Shown here: positions 46,249 through 57,321 of the stretch, piece after piece
Layout of the letters: each line of letters starts with the position of its first letter
How positions within the stretch are numbered: position 1 is the stretch's first letter
From: Bacteroidales bacterium
GTDB taxonomy: Bacteria; Bacteroidota; Bacteroidia; Bacteroidales; UBA12170
Direction: 5' to 3'
DNA length: 60,200 nucleotides
Assembly (NCBI GenBank): GCA_027858955.1
Contig: JAQIBR010000165.1
Span: 1-60,200 of the forward strand
Program-made: the position numbers and the translations under genes
The notes under the pieces: model-generated
What the model saw: only the letters and a program-made list of their open reading frames with translations
Database searches by the model: none
What the model was told of the DNA's origin: nothing

Positions 46249-47046
46249 ATGAACAAATCTGTATTTAAAATTCCCAAAATGGATTGTCCATCCGAAGAAA
46301 ACATGATTCGCATTAAGCTGGATGGATTAATAGTTATCAAAAAGCTTGATTTTGATATTGAAAATAGAAAACTGACTGTTTACCATTCAGAGGAAAATCA
46401 AGAAATACTAAACAGATTAGAAGAGCTGAATTTTGGGGCGAAGCTGTCAAGTACTTCACCAATCGAAGAAAGTGAGATTGCTATTGAAAGCTCGAATGTA
46501 CAATCGAAACTACTCTGGTCGGTATTGCTTATTAATATAAGCTTTTTTGTTATTGAAATGACTACCGGATTATTTTCTAAATCAATGGGTTTGGTGGCAG
46601 ATTCACTTGATATGCTAGCCGATTCCTTTGTATATGGATTAAGTTTGTGGGCAGTTGGTTCAACCGCAATAAGGAAAAAGAAGGTTGCCCGCTTAAGTGG
46701 ATATTTCCAACTATCATTAGCACTATTAGGCATTATTGAAGTAACCAGACGGTTTATTAGTTCTGAAGCAATGCCAGATTACCGAATAATGATTGGCGTT
46801 TCAATCCTTGCATTAATTGCGAATGCAGCTTGTTTGTATATTCTACAAAAATCGAAGAGCAATGAAGCTCACATGAAGGCAAGTATGATTTTTACCTCTA
46901 ATGATGTAATAATAAATGGAGGTGTTATTCTTGCAGGTTTTTTGGTTTTACTTACCCAATCAAAGTATCCTGATTTAATCATTGGCGCAATTGTGTTTTT
47001 AATCGTGGTAAGGGGAGCTTTCAGGATATTAAAACTTGGGAAATAA
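46249..47046 (+). CDS. Cation transporter: MDCPSEE-type N-domain plus CDF-like membrane domain
   Basis: A 265-residue fusion. The N-terminal 70 or so residues form an HMA-like fold with KIPKMDCPSEENMIRI, where a lone Cys stands in place of CxxC. Five to six membrane segments follow (about 84-260) that resemble a cation diffusion facilitator, with GLVADSLDMLADSFVYG as the first metal-site helix (DxxxD in place of the usual HxxxD) and MIFTSNDVIINGG as the second (no HxxxD). Similar proteins occur in Bacteroidota metal islands. Metal choice may differ from ZitB. It overlaps nothing; the next gene starts 7 nt later. Confidence 0.8.
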   Translation: MNKSVFKIPKMDCPSEENMIRIKLDGLIVIKKLDFDIENRKLTVYHSEENQEILNRLEELNFGAKLSSTSPIEESEIAIESSNVQSKLLWSVLLINISFFVIEMTTGLFSKSMGLVADSLDMLADSFVYGLSLWAVGSTAIRKKKVARLSGYFQLSLALLGIIEVTRRFISSEAMPDYRIMIGVSILALIANAACLYILQKSKSNEAHMKASMIFTSNDVIINGGVILAGFLVLLTQSKYPDLIIGAIVFLIVVRGAFRILKLGK

Positions 47047-47053
47047 ACAGATC

Positions 47054-47944
47054 ATGGCACATTCGCACGAACATACTACTCAGAAAGGTTATGGCAAGGC
47101 ATTTGCCATCGGAATAGGTTTAAACATCATCTTTGTTGGCGTTGAGATTTTTTATGGTTTGATAGCCAACTCATCGGCATTATTAGCCGATGCCGGACAC
47201 AATGCCAGCGATGTTTTAAGTTTGGTTTTTGCCTGGACAGCTATCTGGCTTGCCTCCATAAAACCAAAAGGAAAATACACCTATGGATTGCGAAAAACAA
47301 CTATTCTGGTATCAATACTGAATGCCCTTTTACTGTTTGGGGCGGTTATCGCTATTGGGTGGGATGCCTTAGGTAAATTTAAAAATCCTGAACTCGTGGC
47401 AGGCACACAGGTAATGATTGTAGCCGGAATAGGTGTGATAATCAACACCATTACAGCCTTATTATTTATGAAAGGCCAAAAGGACGATCTAAATATAAAA
47501 GGAGCTTTTCTTCACATGGCAGCTGATGCAGGAGTCTCTGTTGGAGTAGTTGTTGCCGGGTTATTAATTAAGCTCACAGGAATCCAGTGGATTGACCCGA
47601 TAATGAGTTTCATCATTATTTTGGTAATTCTTTGTGGGACGTGGCGTTTGTTTACCGATTCAATTGATTTAGCGTTGGATGCCGTACCTAAACACATAAA
47701 ACTTGAAAAAGTACATAACTTTCTTTTATCCCAAAATGGGGTTGCCGACATACACGACTTACATGTGTGGGCAATGAGCACCACGCAAATAGCTTTAACT
47801 GCCCACCTGATTATGCCGAAAGGGTTTAGCGATGAATTTATTTCTGAATTACAGAAGAAACTTGAACACGAATTCGGAATAGAACACACAACCTTTCAAA
47901 TTGAGAATAAAAAAATTGAAAAAGAATGTAAAACTGATTGTTGA
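47054..47944 (+). CDS. CDF zinc/cadmium exporter (ZitB/CzcD-like)
   Basis: A 296-residue cation diffusion facilitator. Seen: a His-rich start (MAHSHEHTT), six membrane segments, the paired metal sites ALLADAGHNASDVLSL (HxxxD) and GAFLHMAADAGVSVGV (HxxxD), and a C-terminal cytoplasmic domain (GVADIHDLHVWAMSTTQIALTAHL) that dimerises. It swaps cytoplasmic Zn2+ or Cd2+ for protons. The chosen ATG at 47054 lies 7 nt after the previous stop; an earlier in-frame start is possible. It backs up the RND pump by moving metal into the periplasm. Confidence 0.93.
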   Translation: MAHSHEHTTQKGYGKAFAIGIGLNIIFVGVEIFYGLIANSSALLADAGHNASDVLSLVFAWTAIWLASIKPKGKYTYGLRKTTILVSILNALLLFGAVIAIGWDALGKFKNPELVAGTQVMIVAGIGVIINTITALLFMKGQKDDLNIKGAFLHMAADAGVSVGVVVAGLLIKLTGIQWIDPIMSFIIILVILCGTWRLFTDSIDLALDAVPKHIKLEKVHNFLLSQNGVADIHDLHVWAMSTTQIALTAHLIMPKGFSDEFISELQKKLEHEFGIEHTTFQIENKKIEKECKTDC

Positions 47945-47957
47945 AAATATCGTCAAT

Positions 47958-48173
47958 ATGGAAATTCAATACCAATCAATCCTAACTTGCCCTGAATGTG
48001 GTTTTCAAAAAGAAGAAACCATGCCAACAGATTCATGTCAATTCTTTTATGAATGTAAAAATTGCAATACAGTTCTGAAACCAAAACCTAAGGATTGTTG
48101 TGTGTTTTGTAGCTATGGTTCGGTGAAATGCCCTTCAATACAAAAAAAACAAAATAAATTTGTGCTTCGTTGA
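47958..48173 (+). CDS. GDCCVxC-type Cys-rich protein
   Basis: A 71-residue soluble protein with three cysteine pairs: LTCPECGF near the start, ECKNCNTV in the middle and DCCVFCSYGSVKCPS near the end. It fits the GDCCVxC group (here with Lys before DCC), which is often found beside metal or mercury genes. The pattern suggests a small zinc ribbon or metal trap. The start at 47958 is preferred over one 19 codons upstream that overlaps the transporter. It is the last gene of the island. Confidence 0.78.
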   Translation: MEIQYQSILTCPECGFQKEETMPTDSCQFFYECKNCNTVLKPKPKDCCVFCSYGSVKCPSIQKKQNKFVLR

Positions 48174-50489
<2,316 letters not shown>

Positions 50490-50504
50490 CAAAATATTTA
50501 AAAG

Positions 50505-50529
50505 AAACCCGACAAATTCGGGTTTTTTT
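50505..50529 (+). terminator. Terminator after gyrB
   Basis: AAACCCGA (50505-50512), loop CAAAT, TCGGGTTT (50518-50525), then further T: a clean 8-bp intrinsic terminator. Confidence 0.85.
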
Positions 50530-50630
50530 ATGTCTGGCTGTTAACAATTCTAACTATAAGGCTAGTGATAACAGCAAAGTAGCTTAACAATAATTAACAG
50601 CCAAATAAGCATCTGCTGACAGATATTTTC

Positions 50631-50638
50631 TAATTTTG
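50631..50638 (+). promoter_or_regulatory. -7 box TAATTTTG for the tail-specific protease
   Basis: TAATTTTG fits TAnnTTTG. It overlaps the GTG-type start of a longer in-frame reading, so the protein should start at 50684. Confidence 0.45.
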
Positions 50639-50683
50639 GCGCGGAGAAAGCATTATTTCTCTCAAATCTTAATTATTAATTTT

Positions 50684-52831
50684 ATGCGAATTAAAAAAAC
50701 TATGCATTTCTTTGGCTTACTATTCTGGGCGATCTCATTTTTCGCATCGGCACAACAGACTGTAGAAGAAGCTGCAGAACAAAAAATATTTGATAATCAG
50801 AAAAACAAACTGTTAAGCAACGTTATTCGAGCTACTTTGCAAAGTGCTCATTATCATGCTCGTGCAATTGACGATTTACTATCAGCTGATTTTTTTGATG
50901 AATATTTACAAAATATCGACAGAACAAAGAAATTTCTTTTACAAGAAGATGTTGATTTGCTAAATAAGTATCGATACGATCTAGACGACCAGCTTTTGTC
51001 GGATAGATTAGATTTCTTTAATTTGAGTATGCAACTTATTGAAAAAAGAAATGGCGAAGTAAAAAAGATTTATACAGAGCTTTTAGCGCAGCCCTTCAAA
51101 TACACAATTGAGGAATATATTGAATTGGATTCTGATAAACTAGGCCACTCTAAAACATTAGACGACCTAAAAGATTCTTGGAGACAAGCATTGAAATATC
51201 AAGTAATCAGGCAGGTGTATGGTGCTATGAACCTACAGGAAAAAGCAGCATCAAAAAGTGATACGGTTACACTTAAATCTTTTGAAAAACTTGAAGAGGA
51301 AGCAAGAGCGAGTATTCTTAAACGGCACAATGAATGGTTTCATAGAATGATAGACCAAACAAATAATACGGATAAAATAAGTGTGTATATGAATTCATTG
51401 ACATCTACTTTTGATCCACATACAAGTTATTTCCCACCTAAATTGAAAGAGGATTTTGACATACGTTTTTCTGGAACTGTAGAAGGTATTGGTGCTACGC
51501 TTTCTTCCAAAGATGGATATGTTCGCGTGGTTGAGGTGGTTCCTGGAAGTCCTTCTTGGAAACAAGGCGATTTAAAAGCTGAAGATTTAATAATGAAGGT
51601 AGGGCAAGGCAATAAGGCACCAGTTGATGTTTATGATATGCGTTTGGATGATGCGGTTAAATTGATTCGTGGGCCAAAAGGAACAGAAGTTCGATTAACT
51701 ATTCGTAAACCAGATGGTCAAGTGCGGAACATCGCAATTATACGCGATAAAGTAATTCGTGAAGAAACTTATGCCAAATCTGCCGTAATTACTGATAAAA
51801 TCGACAAAGGATTAGATATAGCTTATGTGTATTTGCCATCATTCTACTCCAATTTTAAGGATCGAGATGGACGTAATAGTAGTGATGACGTCAAAAAGGA
51901 AATCGAGAAAATAAACAAGGAAGGAATTGAAAATATAATTCTTGATATGCGTAATAATGGAGGTGGAAGTTTAATGGATGCAGTTGATATTGCTGGATTT
52001 TTTATTCAAACCGGCCCTGTTGTGCAAGTGAAAGGTGGCAATGAGAAAGTAAAAGTGTTGAGTGATAATGATGCTAAAATCTATTTTGAAGGAAATCTGG
52101 TCATTTTAGTTAATTCGTTTAGTGCTTCCGCTTCCGAAATATTAGCTGCCGCTATGCAAGATTATCGCAGGGCAATAATTGTAGGAACAAAATCGACATA
52201 TGGCAAAGGTACTGTTCAGCGTTTTACTGATTTAGATCGTGTGTTGCCTGCTCGTTATAATAAATTCAAAGAGTTGGGCTCGCTTAAATTTACAATGCAG
52301 AAATTTTATCGAATAAATGGCGGGGCTACTCAGAGGAAAGGGGTAATTCCTGAAATTATTTTACCAGATATTTATAGCTATATCGATTTTGGTGAGAAAG
52401 AAGAAGAATCTGCAATACCTTGGGACGAGATAAACAAGGTGAGTTATACTCCAACCTACAATTATTTTCCAAATTACACTGCCATAATAAAGAAAAGTAA
52501 AGAACGAATAGTTGAATCTGAGCAGTTTAATTTGCTTGATCAAAGAGCAAAAATTGTTAAGCTGGAAAATGATGAAACACTTGAACCTTTAAAGTTTGAT
52601 ATTTATAAGAAAACTAGAGATGCCAAAGAAAAACAGTTGAAGAAATTTGAGAATATTGGGAAAGAAAAACTGGCAATAAATGTACGCAATTTTGATATTG
52701 ATAATGCTCATTTTCATTCAGATTCAACAAGAGCCCAGATAAATAAAGAATGGCACGATGATATTGTAAAAGACATCTATATAAACGAAGCTATGAAAGT
52801 AGTTGAAGACCTACAATCGAGCAGAAAATAG
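50684..52831 (+). CDS. prc: C-terminal processing (tail-specific) protease, S41 family
   Basis: A 715-residue periplasmic serine protease of the Prc/Tsp type. Seen: a signal segment (MHFFGLLFWAISFFASAQ, about residues 7-24), a helical N-terminal region, a PDZ domain (about 260-345, GIGATLSSKDGYVRVVEVVPG) and the S41 core with NSFSASASEILAAAM (catalytic Ser in the SASASE stretch, about 480-485) and STYGKGTVQ (Lys), then a C-terminal DUF3340-like part. It cuts exported proteins from their C-terminus. A start at 50702 would also give a signal peptide. Confidence 0.92.
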   Translation: MRIKKTMHFFGLLFWAISFFASAQQTVEEAAEQKIFDNQKNKLLSNVIRATLQSAHYHARAIDDLLSADFFDEYLQNIDRTKKFLLQEDVDLLNKYRYDLDDQLLSDRLDFFNLSMQLIEKRNGEVKKIYTELLAQPFKYTIEEYIELDSDKLGHSKTLDDLKDSWRQALKYQVIRQVYGAMNLQEKAASKSDTVTLKSFEKLEEEARASILKRHNEWFHRMIDQTNNTDKISVYMNSLTSTFDPHTSYFPPKLKEDFDIRFSGTVEGIGATLSSKDGYVRVVEVVPGSPSWKQGDLKAEDLIMKVGQGNKAPVDVYDMRLDDAVKLIRGPKGTEVRLTIRKPDGQVRNIAIIRDKVIREETYAKSAVITDKIDKGLDIAYVYLPSFYSNFKDRDGRNSSDDVKKEIEKINKEGIENIILDMRNNGGGSLMDAVDIAGFFIQTGPVVQVKGGNEKVKVLSDNDAKIYFEGNLVILVNSFSASASEILAAAMQDYRRAIIVGTKSTYGKGTVQRFTDLDRVLPARYNKFKELGSLKFTMQKFYRINGGATQRKGVIPEIILPDIYSYIDFGEKEEESAIPWDEINKVSYTPTYNYFPNYTAIIKKSKERIVESEQFNLLDQRAKIVKLENDETLEPLKFDIYKKTRDAKEKQLKKFENIGKEKLAINVRNFDIDNAHFHSDSTRAQINKEWHDDIVKDIYINEAMKVVEDLQSSRK

Positions 52832-52905
52832 TGTTATTAGTAAAAAAACTGCTTGGAGAAGAAGAATTGAAGCAATACAATTTTTGTGTGGTTTAAAAAA
52901 AAAAG

Positions 52906-53331
52906 ATGGATTCACAAAAGATTAAAAAGGCGAATAAAGCTGCACTAAACGGGATTAAGGGTATTCTTCCTATAATTTTTGGTGTTTTGTTATTGGTAAG
53001 TATTATTACTGTTCTAATTCCAACGTCTTTTTATGAAAATCTTTTTACAGGTAATATATTCTTAGACTCATTAATTGGCGATTTAATTGGAAGTCTAATG
53101 CTTGGAAATCCAATAACATCCTATGTTCTTGGAAGTGAGTTTTTGGATAATGGTGTTAGTTTAATTGCCGTAACTGCTTTTATGGTGGCTTGGGTAACAG
53201 TAGGAGTAATTCAATCGCCTGTAGAATCTGAAGCTCTAGGTAAACGATTTACAATTTTCAGGAATATTAGTGCTTTTTTTATGGCTATTGTCACAGCAAT
53301 TATTACTGTATTTCTTGTAGGTATTTTGTAA
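52906..53331 (+). CDS. Membrane protein, first half of a split permease
   Basis: A 141-residue protein with about three to four membrane segments (GILPIIFGVLLLVSIITVLI; a middle pair around 75-105; IFRNISAFFMAIVTAIITVF). The GDLIGSLMLGNPITSYVLG segment resembles the conserved core of ArsP/UPF0718-type permeases. It ends one base before the next gene, which encodes a matching half, so the two probably form one transporter. The substrate is unknown. A stand-alone membrane protein cannot be excluded. Confidence 0.6.
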   Translation: MDSQKIKKANKAALNGIKGILPIIFGVLLLVSIITVLIPTSFYENLFTGNIFLDSLIGDLIGSLMLGNPITSYVLGSEFLDNGVSLIAVTAFMVAWVTVGVIQSPVESEALGKRFTIFRNISAFFMAIVTAIITVFLVGIL

Positions 53332-53332
53332 A

Positions 53333-53887
53333 ATGAATATAAAAATGGCAAATCAGGAAAAGAGTAAAAAACCTAAGCATTGGATTACAAAGTGGTTTTT
53401 TTTAATTGCAGTTTCGGTACTATATATCTCGATATACTTTTTTTATCCTGATAAAATGATGCCTATTTTAGATTCATTTTTTGAGCTGCTTTTGCAAATT
53501 ACACCTATTTTTATTCTTGTCTATATCATTATGTTTTTGGCGAATCTATTTATCAATAATGAAGGTTTGCAAAAATATATGGGCGAGGATGCAGGAATTA
53601 AAGGTTGGTTAATTTCAATACTAGCAGGAATTATTTCAATGGGATCAATTTATGCATGGTATCCCTTGTTAAAAGACCTGCAAGCTAAAGGCGTTAAGGA
53701 TAAATTTCTAGTCGCATTTCTTTATAATAGAGGGATAAAGTTACAATGGCTACCCGTGCTTCTGTTATACTTTGGTTGGACTTATTCCATGACATTATTG
53801 GTTGTTATGGCAATATTGTCCATATTTCAAGGAATTATTACAGAGAAACTTATTTATCTGTCAAATGTAAAGAGGGTTGCCCGATAA
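53333..53887 (+). CDS. Membrane protein, second half of a split permease
   Basis: A 184-residue protein with about four to five membrane segments; the GWLISILAGIISMGSIYAWY and VKDKFLVAFLYNRGIKLQWL stretches parallel the core segment of the first half. The start is one base after the previous stop (TAAAATG), so translation is very likely coupled. The first 20 residues are basic and cytoplasmic in type. A second ATG four codons in (53345) is possible. Function as a permease pair is inferred from sequence pattern and gene order. Confidence 0.6.
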   Translation: MNIKMANQEKSKKPKHWITKWFFLIAVSVLYISIYFFYPDKMMPILDSFFELLLQITPIFILVYIIMFLANLFINNEGLQKYMGEDAGIKGWLISILAGIISMGSIYAWYPLLKDLQAKGVKDKFLVAFLYNRGIKLQWLPVLLLYFGWTYSMTLLVVMAILSIFQGIITEKLIYLSNVKRVAR

Positions 53888-53928
53888 AAGTATAATTGCA
53901 AAGGTCTTCAAGCTTGAGATTAAAAATA

Positions 53929-54723
53929 CTAAACTGATATTTCTCCTTTAATAGAAGGATGAGCTTGATAGTTCTTCAATTCAAAATCTTCATACTTAAA
54001 ATCAAAAATGGATTTAACATCCTGATTTATTTGCATTTGTGGCAAATCAAATGTATCTCGTGTCAGCTGCAATTTTACCTGATCGAGATGATTTAGATAG
54101 ATATGAGCATCGCCTAAAGTATGAACAAATTCACCAAGTTTCAAGCCTGTTACTCGTGCAACCATCATAGTGAGAAGAGCGTAGGATGCAATATTAAAAG
54201 GCACTCCAAGGAAAATATCAGCACTTCGCTGATACAATTGACAGGATAATTTTCCATCGGCTACATAAAACTGAAACAAAATATGGCAAGGCGGCAAGGC
54301 CATGTTTTTTATTTCACCTACATTCCATGCACTAACAATATGTCGTCTTGAATTTGGATTGTTTTTTAGTGAATTAACAATTTGGCTGATTTGATCAATA
54401 TGATCTCCATTTTGACTAGGCCATGATCTCCATTGGTAGCCATAAATAGGGCCAAGGTCTCCTTCTTCATTCGCCCATTCGTTCCAAATACGTACATTAT
54501 TCTCCTGCAAGTATTTAACGTTAGTATTTCCTTGCAAAAACCAAAGTAATTCGTGAATTATTGAACGTAAATGAAGTTTTTTTGTAGTTAATACGGGAAA
54601 GCCTTTAGTTAAATCGAAACGCATCTGATGACCAAAAACACTTTTGGTTCCTGTTCCGGTACGATCGCTCTTTTTAGCGCCTTCATCTATTACTCTGTTC
54701 AATAAATCGAGATACTGCTGCAT
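53929..54723 (-). CDS. thyA: Thymidylate synthase
   Basis: A 264-residue ThyA, the same length as the E. coli enzyme when started at 54723. It methylates dUMP to dTMP with methylene-tetrahydrofolate. Seen: [18 protein letters not shown], the catalytic-Cys segment [35 protein letters not shown] and the C-terminal [11 protein letters not shown]. An upstream in-frame ATG (54759) would add 12 residues not typical of the family. DHFR is not adjacent. It is transcribed away from the MFS gene. Confidence 0.96.
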   Translation of the reverse strand: MQQYLDLLNRVIDEGAKKSDRTGTGTKSVFGHQMRFDLTKGFPVLTTKKLHLRSIIHELLWFLQGNTNVKYLQENNVRIWNEWANEEGDLGPIYGYQWRSWPSQNGDHIDQISQIVNSLKNNPNSRRHIVSAWNVGEIKNMALPPCHILFQFYVADGKLSCQLYQRSADIFLGVPFNIASYALLTMMVARVTGLKLGEFVHTLGDAHIYLNHLDQVKLQLTRDTFDLPQMQINQDVKSIFDFKYEDFELKNYQAHPSIKGEISV

Positions 54724-54805
54724 AATGTTTTTTTTAAGCAAATAGGATAGCTGAGCCAATGCTGCAAAAGCTATGTATTTGCAATATAATTCGTTGAAAT
54801 TAGTT

Positions 54806-54813
54806 TATATTTG
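54806..54813 (+). promoter_or_regulatory. -7 box TATATTTG for the MFS transporter
   Basis: TATATTTG fits TAnnTTTG, in the divergent thyA-MFS spacer. No -33 box at 19-21 nt. The transcript start near 54820 lies downstream of the early in-frame start at 54811, favouring the ATG at 54865. Confidence 0.45.
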
Positions 54814-54864
54814 CTTTTATTTTTTTCAAAATTAACAATATATAAATCATTAACAACAATCATT

Positions 54865-56118
54865 ATGGGAATTAAGTTACGCCTTTCAGCAATGAACTTT
54901 CTTCAATTTTTTATTTGGGGAGCTTGGTTAATTACAATAGCTAACTATTGGTTCGGAACAAAAGGATGGGATAGCAGCGATTTTGGAATTATTTTTGCTA
55001 CTCTTGGTATATCATCACTTTTTATGCCAACATTGGCAGGAATTATTGCTGACAGGTGGGTTAGTGCAGAAAAATTATATGGGATTTTACATATTCTGAG
55101 TGGTATGGCAATTTTTTATTTGCCTTTTGTTAATGACTCTAATACTTTTTTTTGGGTAATGCTGGTGGCAATGAGTTTCTATATGCCTACAATTGCTTTA
55201 ACAAATTCGATATCTTATACTGCGCTTAAGAATAATAGTTATGATGTTGTAAAAGCTTTTCCACCTATTCGCGTGTGGGGAACAATTGGTTTTATAGCAG
55301 CAATGTGGGTTACAAATTTATCGGGTAATAAAGCTACTGAGGTACAGTTTTTTATATCAGCCATAAGCTCATTTATATTAGGAATTTATTCGTTCACTTT
55401 GCCAAAATGTCCGCCACATAAAAGTTCAAACGAAAGTGAATCTTTTATAAAAATGCTTGGCTTGGATGCTTTTAAATTGTTTGCAAATTATAAAATGGCC
55501 CTATTCTTCATTTTCTCTATGTTTTTGGGAGCCGCTCTGCAGCTAACAAATATGTATGGCGATGTATTTCTTGATGATTTTAAACATATTCCGGAGTATG
55601 CAAATTCTTTTGTTGTGAAATATTCTACTATTATCATGTCAATCTCCCAAATATCCGAAACATTGTTCATATTGGCAATTCCATTTTTTCTAAAACGATT
55701 TGGAATTAAAAAAGTGATGCTTATGAGTATGTTTGCATGGGTGTTAAGGTTTGGGCTTTTTGCCTATGGTGATCCAATTGATGGCCTTTGGATGATTATT
55801 TTATCAATGATTGTCTATGGAATGGCCTTTGATTTTTTCAATATATCAGGGTCTCTTTTTGTAGAAGTAAGCACAGACGCAAAAATTCGTTCAAGTGCTC
55901 AAGGCCTTTTTATGATGATGACCAATGGATTTGGTGCAATTTTAGGCAGTGTTGTAAGTGGATTTATGATAAACGAATTTTTTACTCATAACGGGTCCAA
56001 AGATTGGCATTCAATTTGGGTAAGCTTTATGGTTTATGTGCTAATAATTACGATTTTATTCGCGATTCTATTTAAGCACAAACATGATCCAAAAGAAATT
56101 GCCGAAATAAAACACTAA
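54865..56118 (+). CDS. MFS transporter, nucleoside:H+ symporter-like
   Basis: A 417-residue, 12-helix inner-membrane protein. The start MGIKLRLSAMNFLQFFIWGAW and the VWGTIGFIAAMW segment are typical of the NupG/XapB branch of the major facilitator superfamily. It would import nucleosides with protons. No loop insert or fusion is seen. Upstream in-frame residues from 54811 are rejected because a promoter box lies there. It points towards the DUF151 gene with a shared terminator between. Confidence 0.83.
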   Translation: MGIKLRLSAMNFLQFFIWGAWLITIANYWFGTKGWDSSDFGIIFATLGISSLFMPTLAGIIADRWVSAEKLYGILHILSGMAIFYLPFVNDSNTFFWVMLVAMSFYMPTIALTNSISYTALKNNSYDVVKAFPPIRVWGTIGFIAAMWVTNLSGNKATEVQFFISAISSFILGIYSFTLPKCPPHKSSNESESFIKMLGLDAFKLFANYKMALFFIFSMFLGAALQLTNMYGDVFLDDFKHIPEYANSFVVKYSTIIMSISQISETLFILAIPFFLKRFGIKKVMLMSMFAWVLRFGLFAYGDPIDGLWMIILSMIVYGMAFDFFNISGSLFVEVSTDAKIRSSAQGLFMMMTNGFGAILGSVVSGFMINEFFTHNGSKDWHSIWVSFMVYVLIITILFAILFKHKHDPKEIAEIKH

Positions 56119-56144
56119 ATGCTGATTTATAATATATCCAATAT

Positions 56145-56177
56145 AAAAAAAGTATCCGTCAGCTGACGGATGCTTTT
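56145..56177. terminator. Bidirectional terminator between the MFS and DUF151 genes
   Basis: GTATCCGTCA (56152-56161) pairs with TGACGGATGC (56164-56173, one G-U) around GC, flanked by A on the left and T on the right, so it works for both convergent genes. Confidence 0.85.
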
Positions 56178-56200
56178 CTAAATGACTGATATAAAAGATT

Positions 56201-56776
56201 TTATTTTTTTCTCTTTTCTATCTCATCACGAATTTCAGAAGCGCGTTCATAATCTTCTTTCTCAATTGACTTGAGTAGCAGTCCATCTAATTCACTATTA
56301 CTAAGAACAGAGAATTCGTTTTCTTCGACTTCCGTATCCATTTGGCGTTCAATAGTTTCGTCTTCAGGATCAAGAACAATACCTCCAACCGACATAATAC
56401 TCTCGTAAGTATAAATGGGGCTATTAAATCTAAGGGCAATGGCAACAGCATCAGATGTACGTGAATCTATTTCAATAATATTACCGTTTTTCTCACAAAC
56501 TAAAATGGAATAAAATATTCCCTCATGAAATTTATTAATTATGACTTCGCGAATTTCAATATCAAAAGTTTCAGCAAAGGTTTTAAATAGGTCGTGAGTG
56601 AGCGGGCGTGCAGGTTTTAATTTTTCAACTTCAATAGCAATAGCTTGAGCTTCTAAACCGCCAACAATAATGGGGAGTCTTCGGTTTCCATTCACTTCAC
56701 CAAGAATAAGAGCATAAGCACTGCTCTGAGAATGACTGTAAGATAAGCCTACTATTTTTAATTCAATTTTTTGCAT
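56201..56776 (-). CDS. DUF151 (bifunctional nuclease-type) protein with UVR motif
   Basis: A 191-residue protein: residues 1 to about 130 are a DUF151 domain (RLPIIVGGLEAQAIAIEVEK; ARPLTHDLFKTF; IDSRTSDAVAIALRF), and residues about 152-188 are a UvrB/UvrC-type motif (LDGLLLKSIEKEDYERASEI), which usually mediates protein contacts. Plant and bacterial relatives have been reported as nucleases, but the true role here is unknown. A -7 box lies 18 nt upstream. Length is normal for Bacteroidota members. Confidence 0.88.
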   Translation of the reverse strand: MQKIELKIVGLSYSHSQSSAYALILGEVNGNRRLPIIVGGLEAQAIAIEVEKLKPARPLTHDLFKTFAETFDIEIREVIINKFHEGIFYSILVCEKNGNIIEIDSRTSDAVAIALRFNSPIYTYESIMSVGGIVLDPEDETIERQMDTEVEENEFSVLSNSELDGLLLKSIEKEDYERASEIRDEIEKRKK

Positions 56777-56793
56777 ATGCGCTTTATGTCTAA

Positions 56794-56801
56794 CAAATGT
56801 A
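56794..56801 (-). promoter_or_regulatory. -7 box TACATTTG for the DUF151 gene
   Basis: On the minus strand TACATTTG fits TAnnTTTG, 17 nt ahead of the ATG at 56776; no clear -33 box. Confidence 0.45.
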
Positions 56802-57127
56802 CATTTTTTTTAACAAATGATTATGCTAATTTGAAATAATTCTACTCAAAAATGGCTTGTTTAATTACTCATATGATTTTCGTTTTTTCAGGATGTTTAG
56901 ATAGGCATTTTAGCTAAAACATATAATTGTTTTTACTCTAGATTTTCTACAAATTTACCTTAAAACGGTTAATATTTTACTTGTTTCAATCGTTTGAATT
57001 TATTTATAGTAAAAAGTAAAAATCATATTAATACCGTATAAAATATTGATATATAATAACTAACATTTGATTTTTAGATAGGAAAATCAGGTTTAAGGTT
57101 AAATTCTAGCTTAAAATCATAAATTAA

Positions 57128-57141
57128 TTATGCAGGCATAA
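57128..57141. promoter_or_regulatory. Palindrome TTATGC-N2-GCATAA upstream of the pyrophosphatase
   Basis: The same inverted repeat as at 1297-1310, here with AG as spacer. The shared stretch, ATTAATTATGCA then R then GCATAAGA, is 21 nt with one difference. It ends 20 nt before the -7 box, against 10 nt in the other copy, a shift of about one helical turn. Confidence 0.5.
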
Positions 57142-57161
57142 GACTTTAGTTTATAATTTTC

Positions 57162-57169
57162 TATTTTTG
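57162..57169 (+). promoter_or_regulatory. -7 box TATTTTTG for the pyrophosphatase gene
   Basis: TATTTTTG fits TAnnTTTG. The -33 region falls on the right arm of the palindrome and is a poor TTTG match, so an activator or an alternative factor may be needed. The leader is about 140 nt long. Confidence 0.5.
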
Positions 57170-57189
57170 TGGGCATATTTAAAACAAAT

Positions 57190-57321
57190 ATGATTGGTTT
57201 TTCTTCATCTTATTCTTTATTCAAAAACAGAATTTTCATGCATATTTTATCTGTTTCAAAAGGCCAATTATGTATTCTTCATAAAAAGCAAAAAATAGTC
57301 ACTAATCTAAATTTTAAATGA
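57190..57321 (+). other. Possible 43-residue upstream ORF overlapping the pyrophosphatase start (ATGA)
   Basis: The frame starts with ATG after an A-rich stretch typical of Bacteroidota starts (AAAACAAAT) and ends in TGA at 57319-57321, sharing bases with the ATG at 57318. The peptide (MIGFSSSYSLFKNRIFMHIL and 23 more residues) has no recognised family. The overlap would allow translational coupling; chance is possible. Confidence 0.35.

Larger units (their letters stand above)
56802..57189. other. Long regulatory spacer before the pyrophosphatase gene
   Basis: No gene seen. The stretch is very AT-rich and holds the palindrome at 57128-57141 and the promoter box at 57162-57169. The first 300 bases show no recognisable structure. 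Confidence 0.5.
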
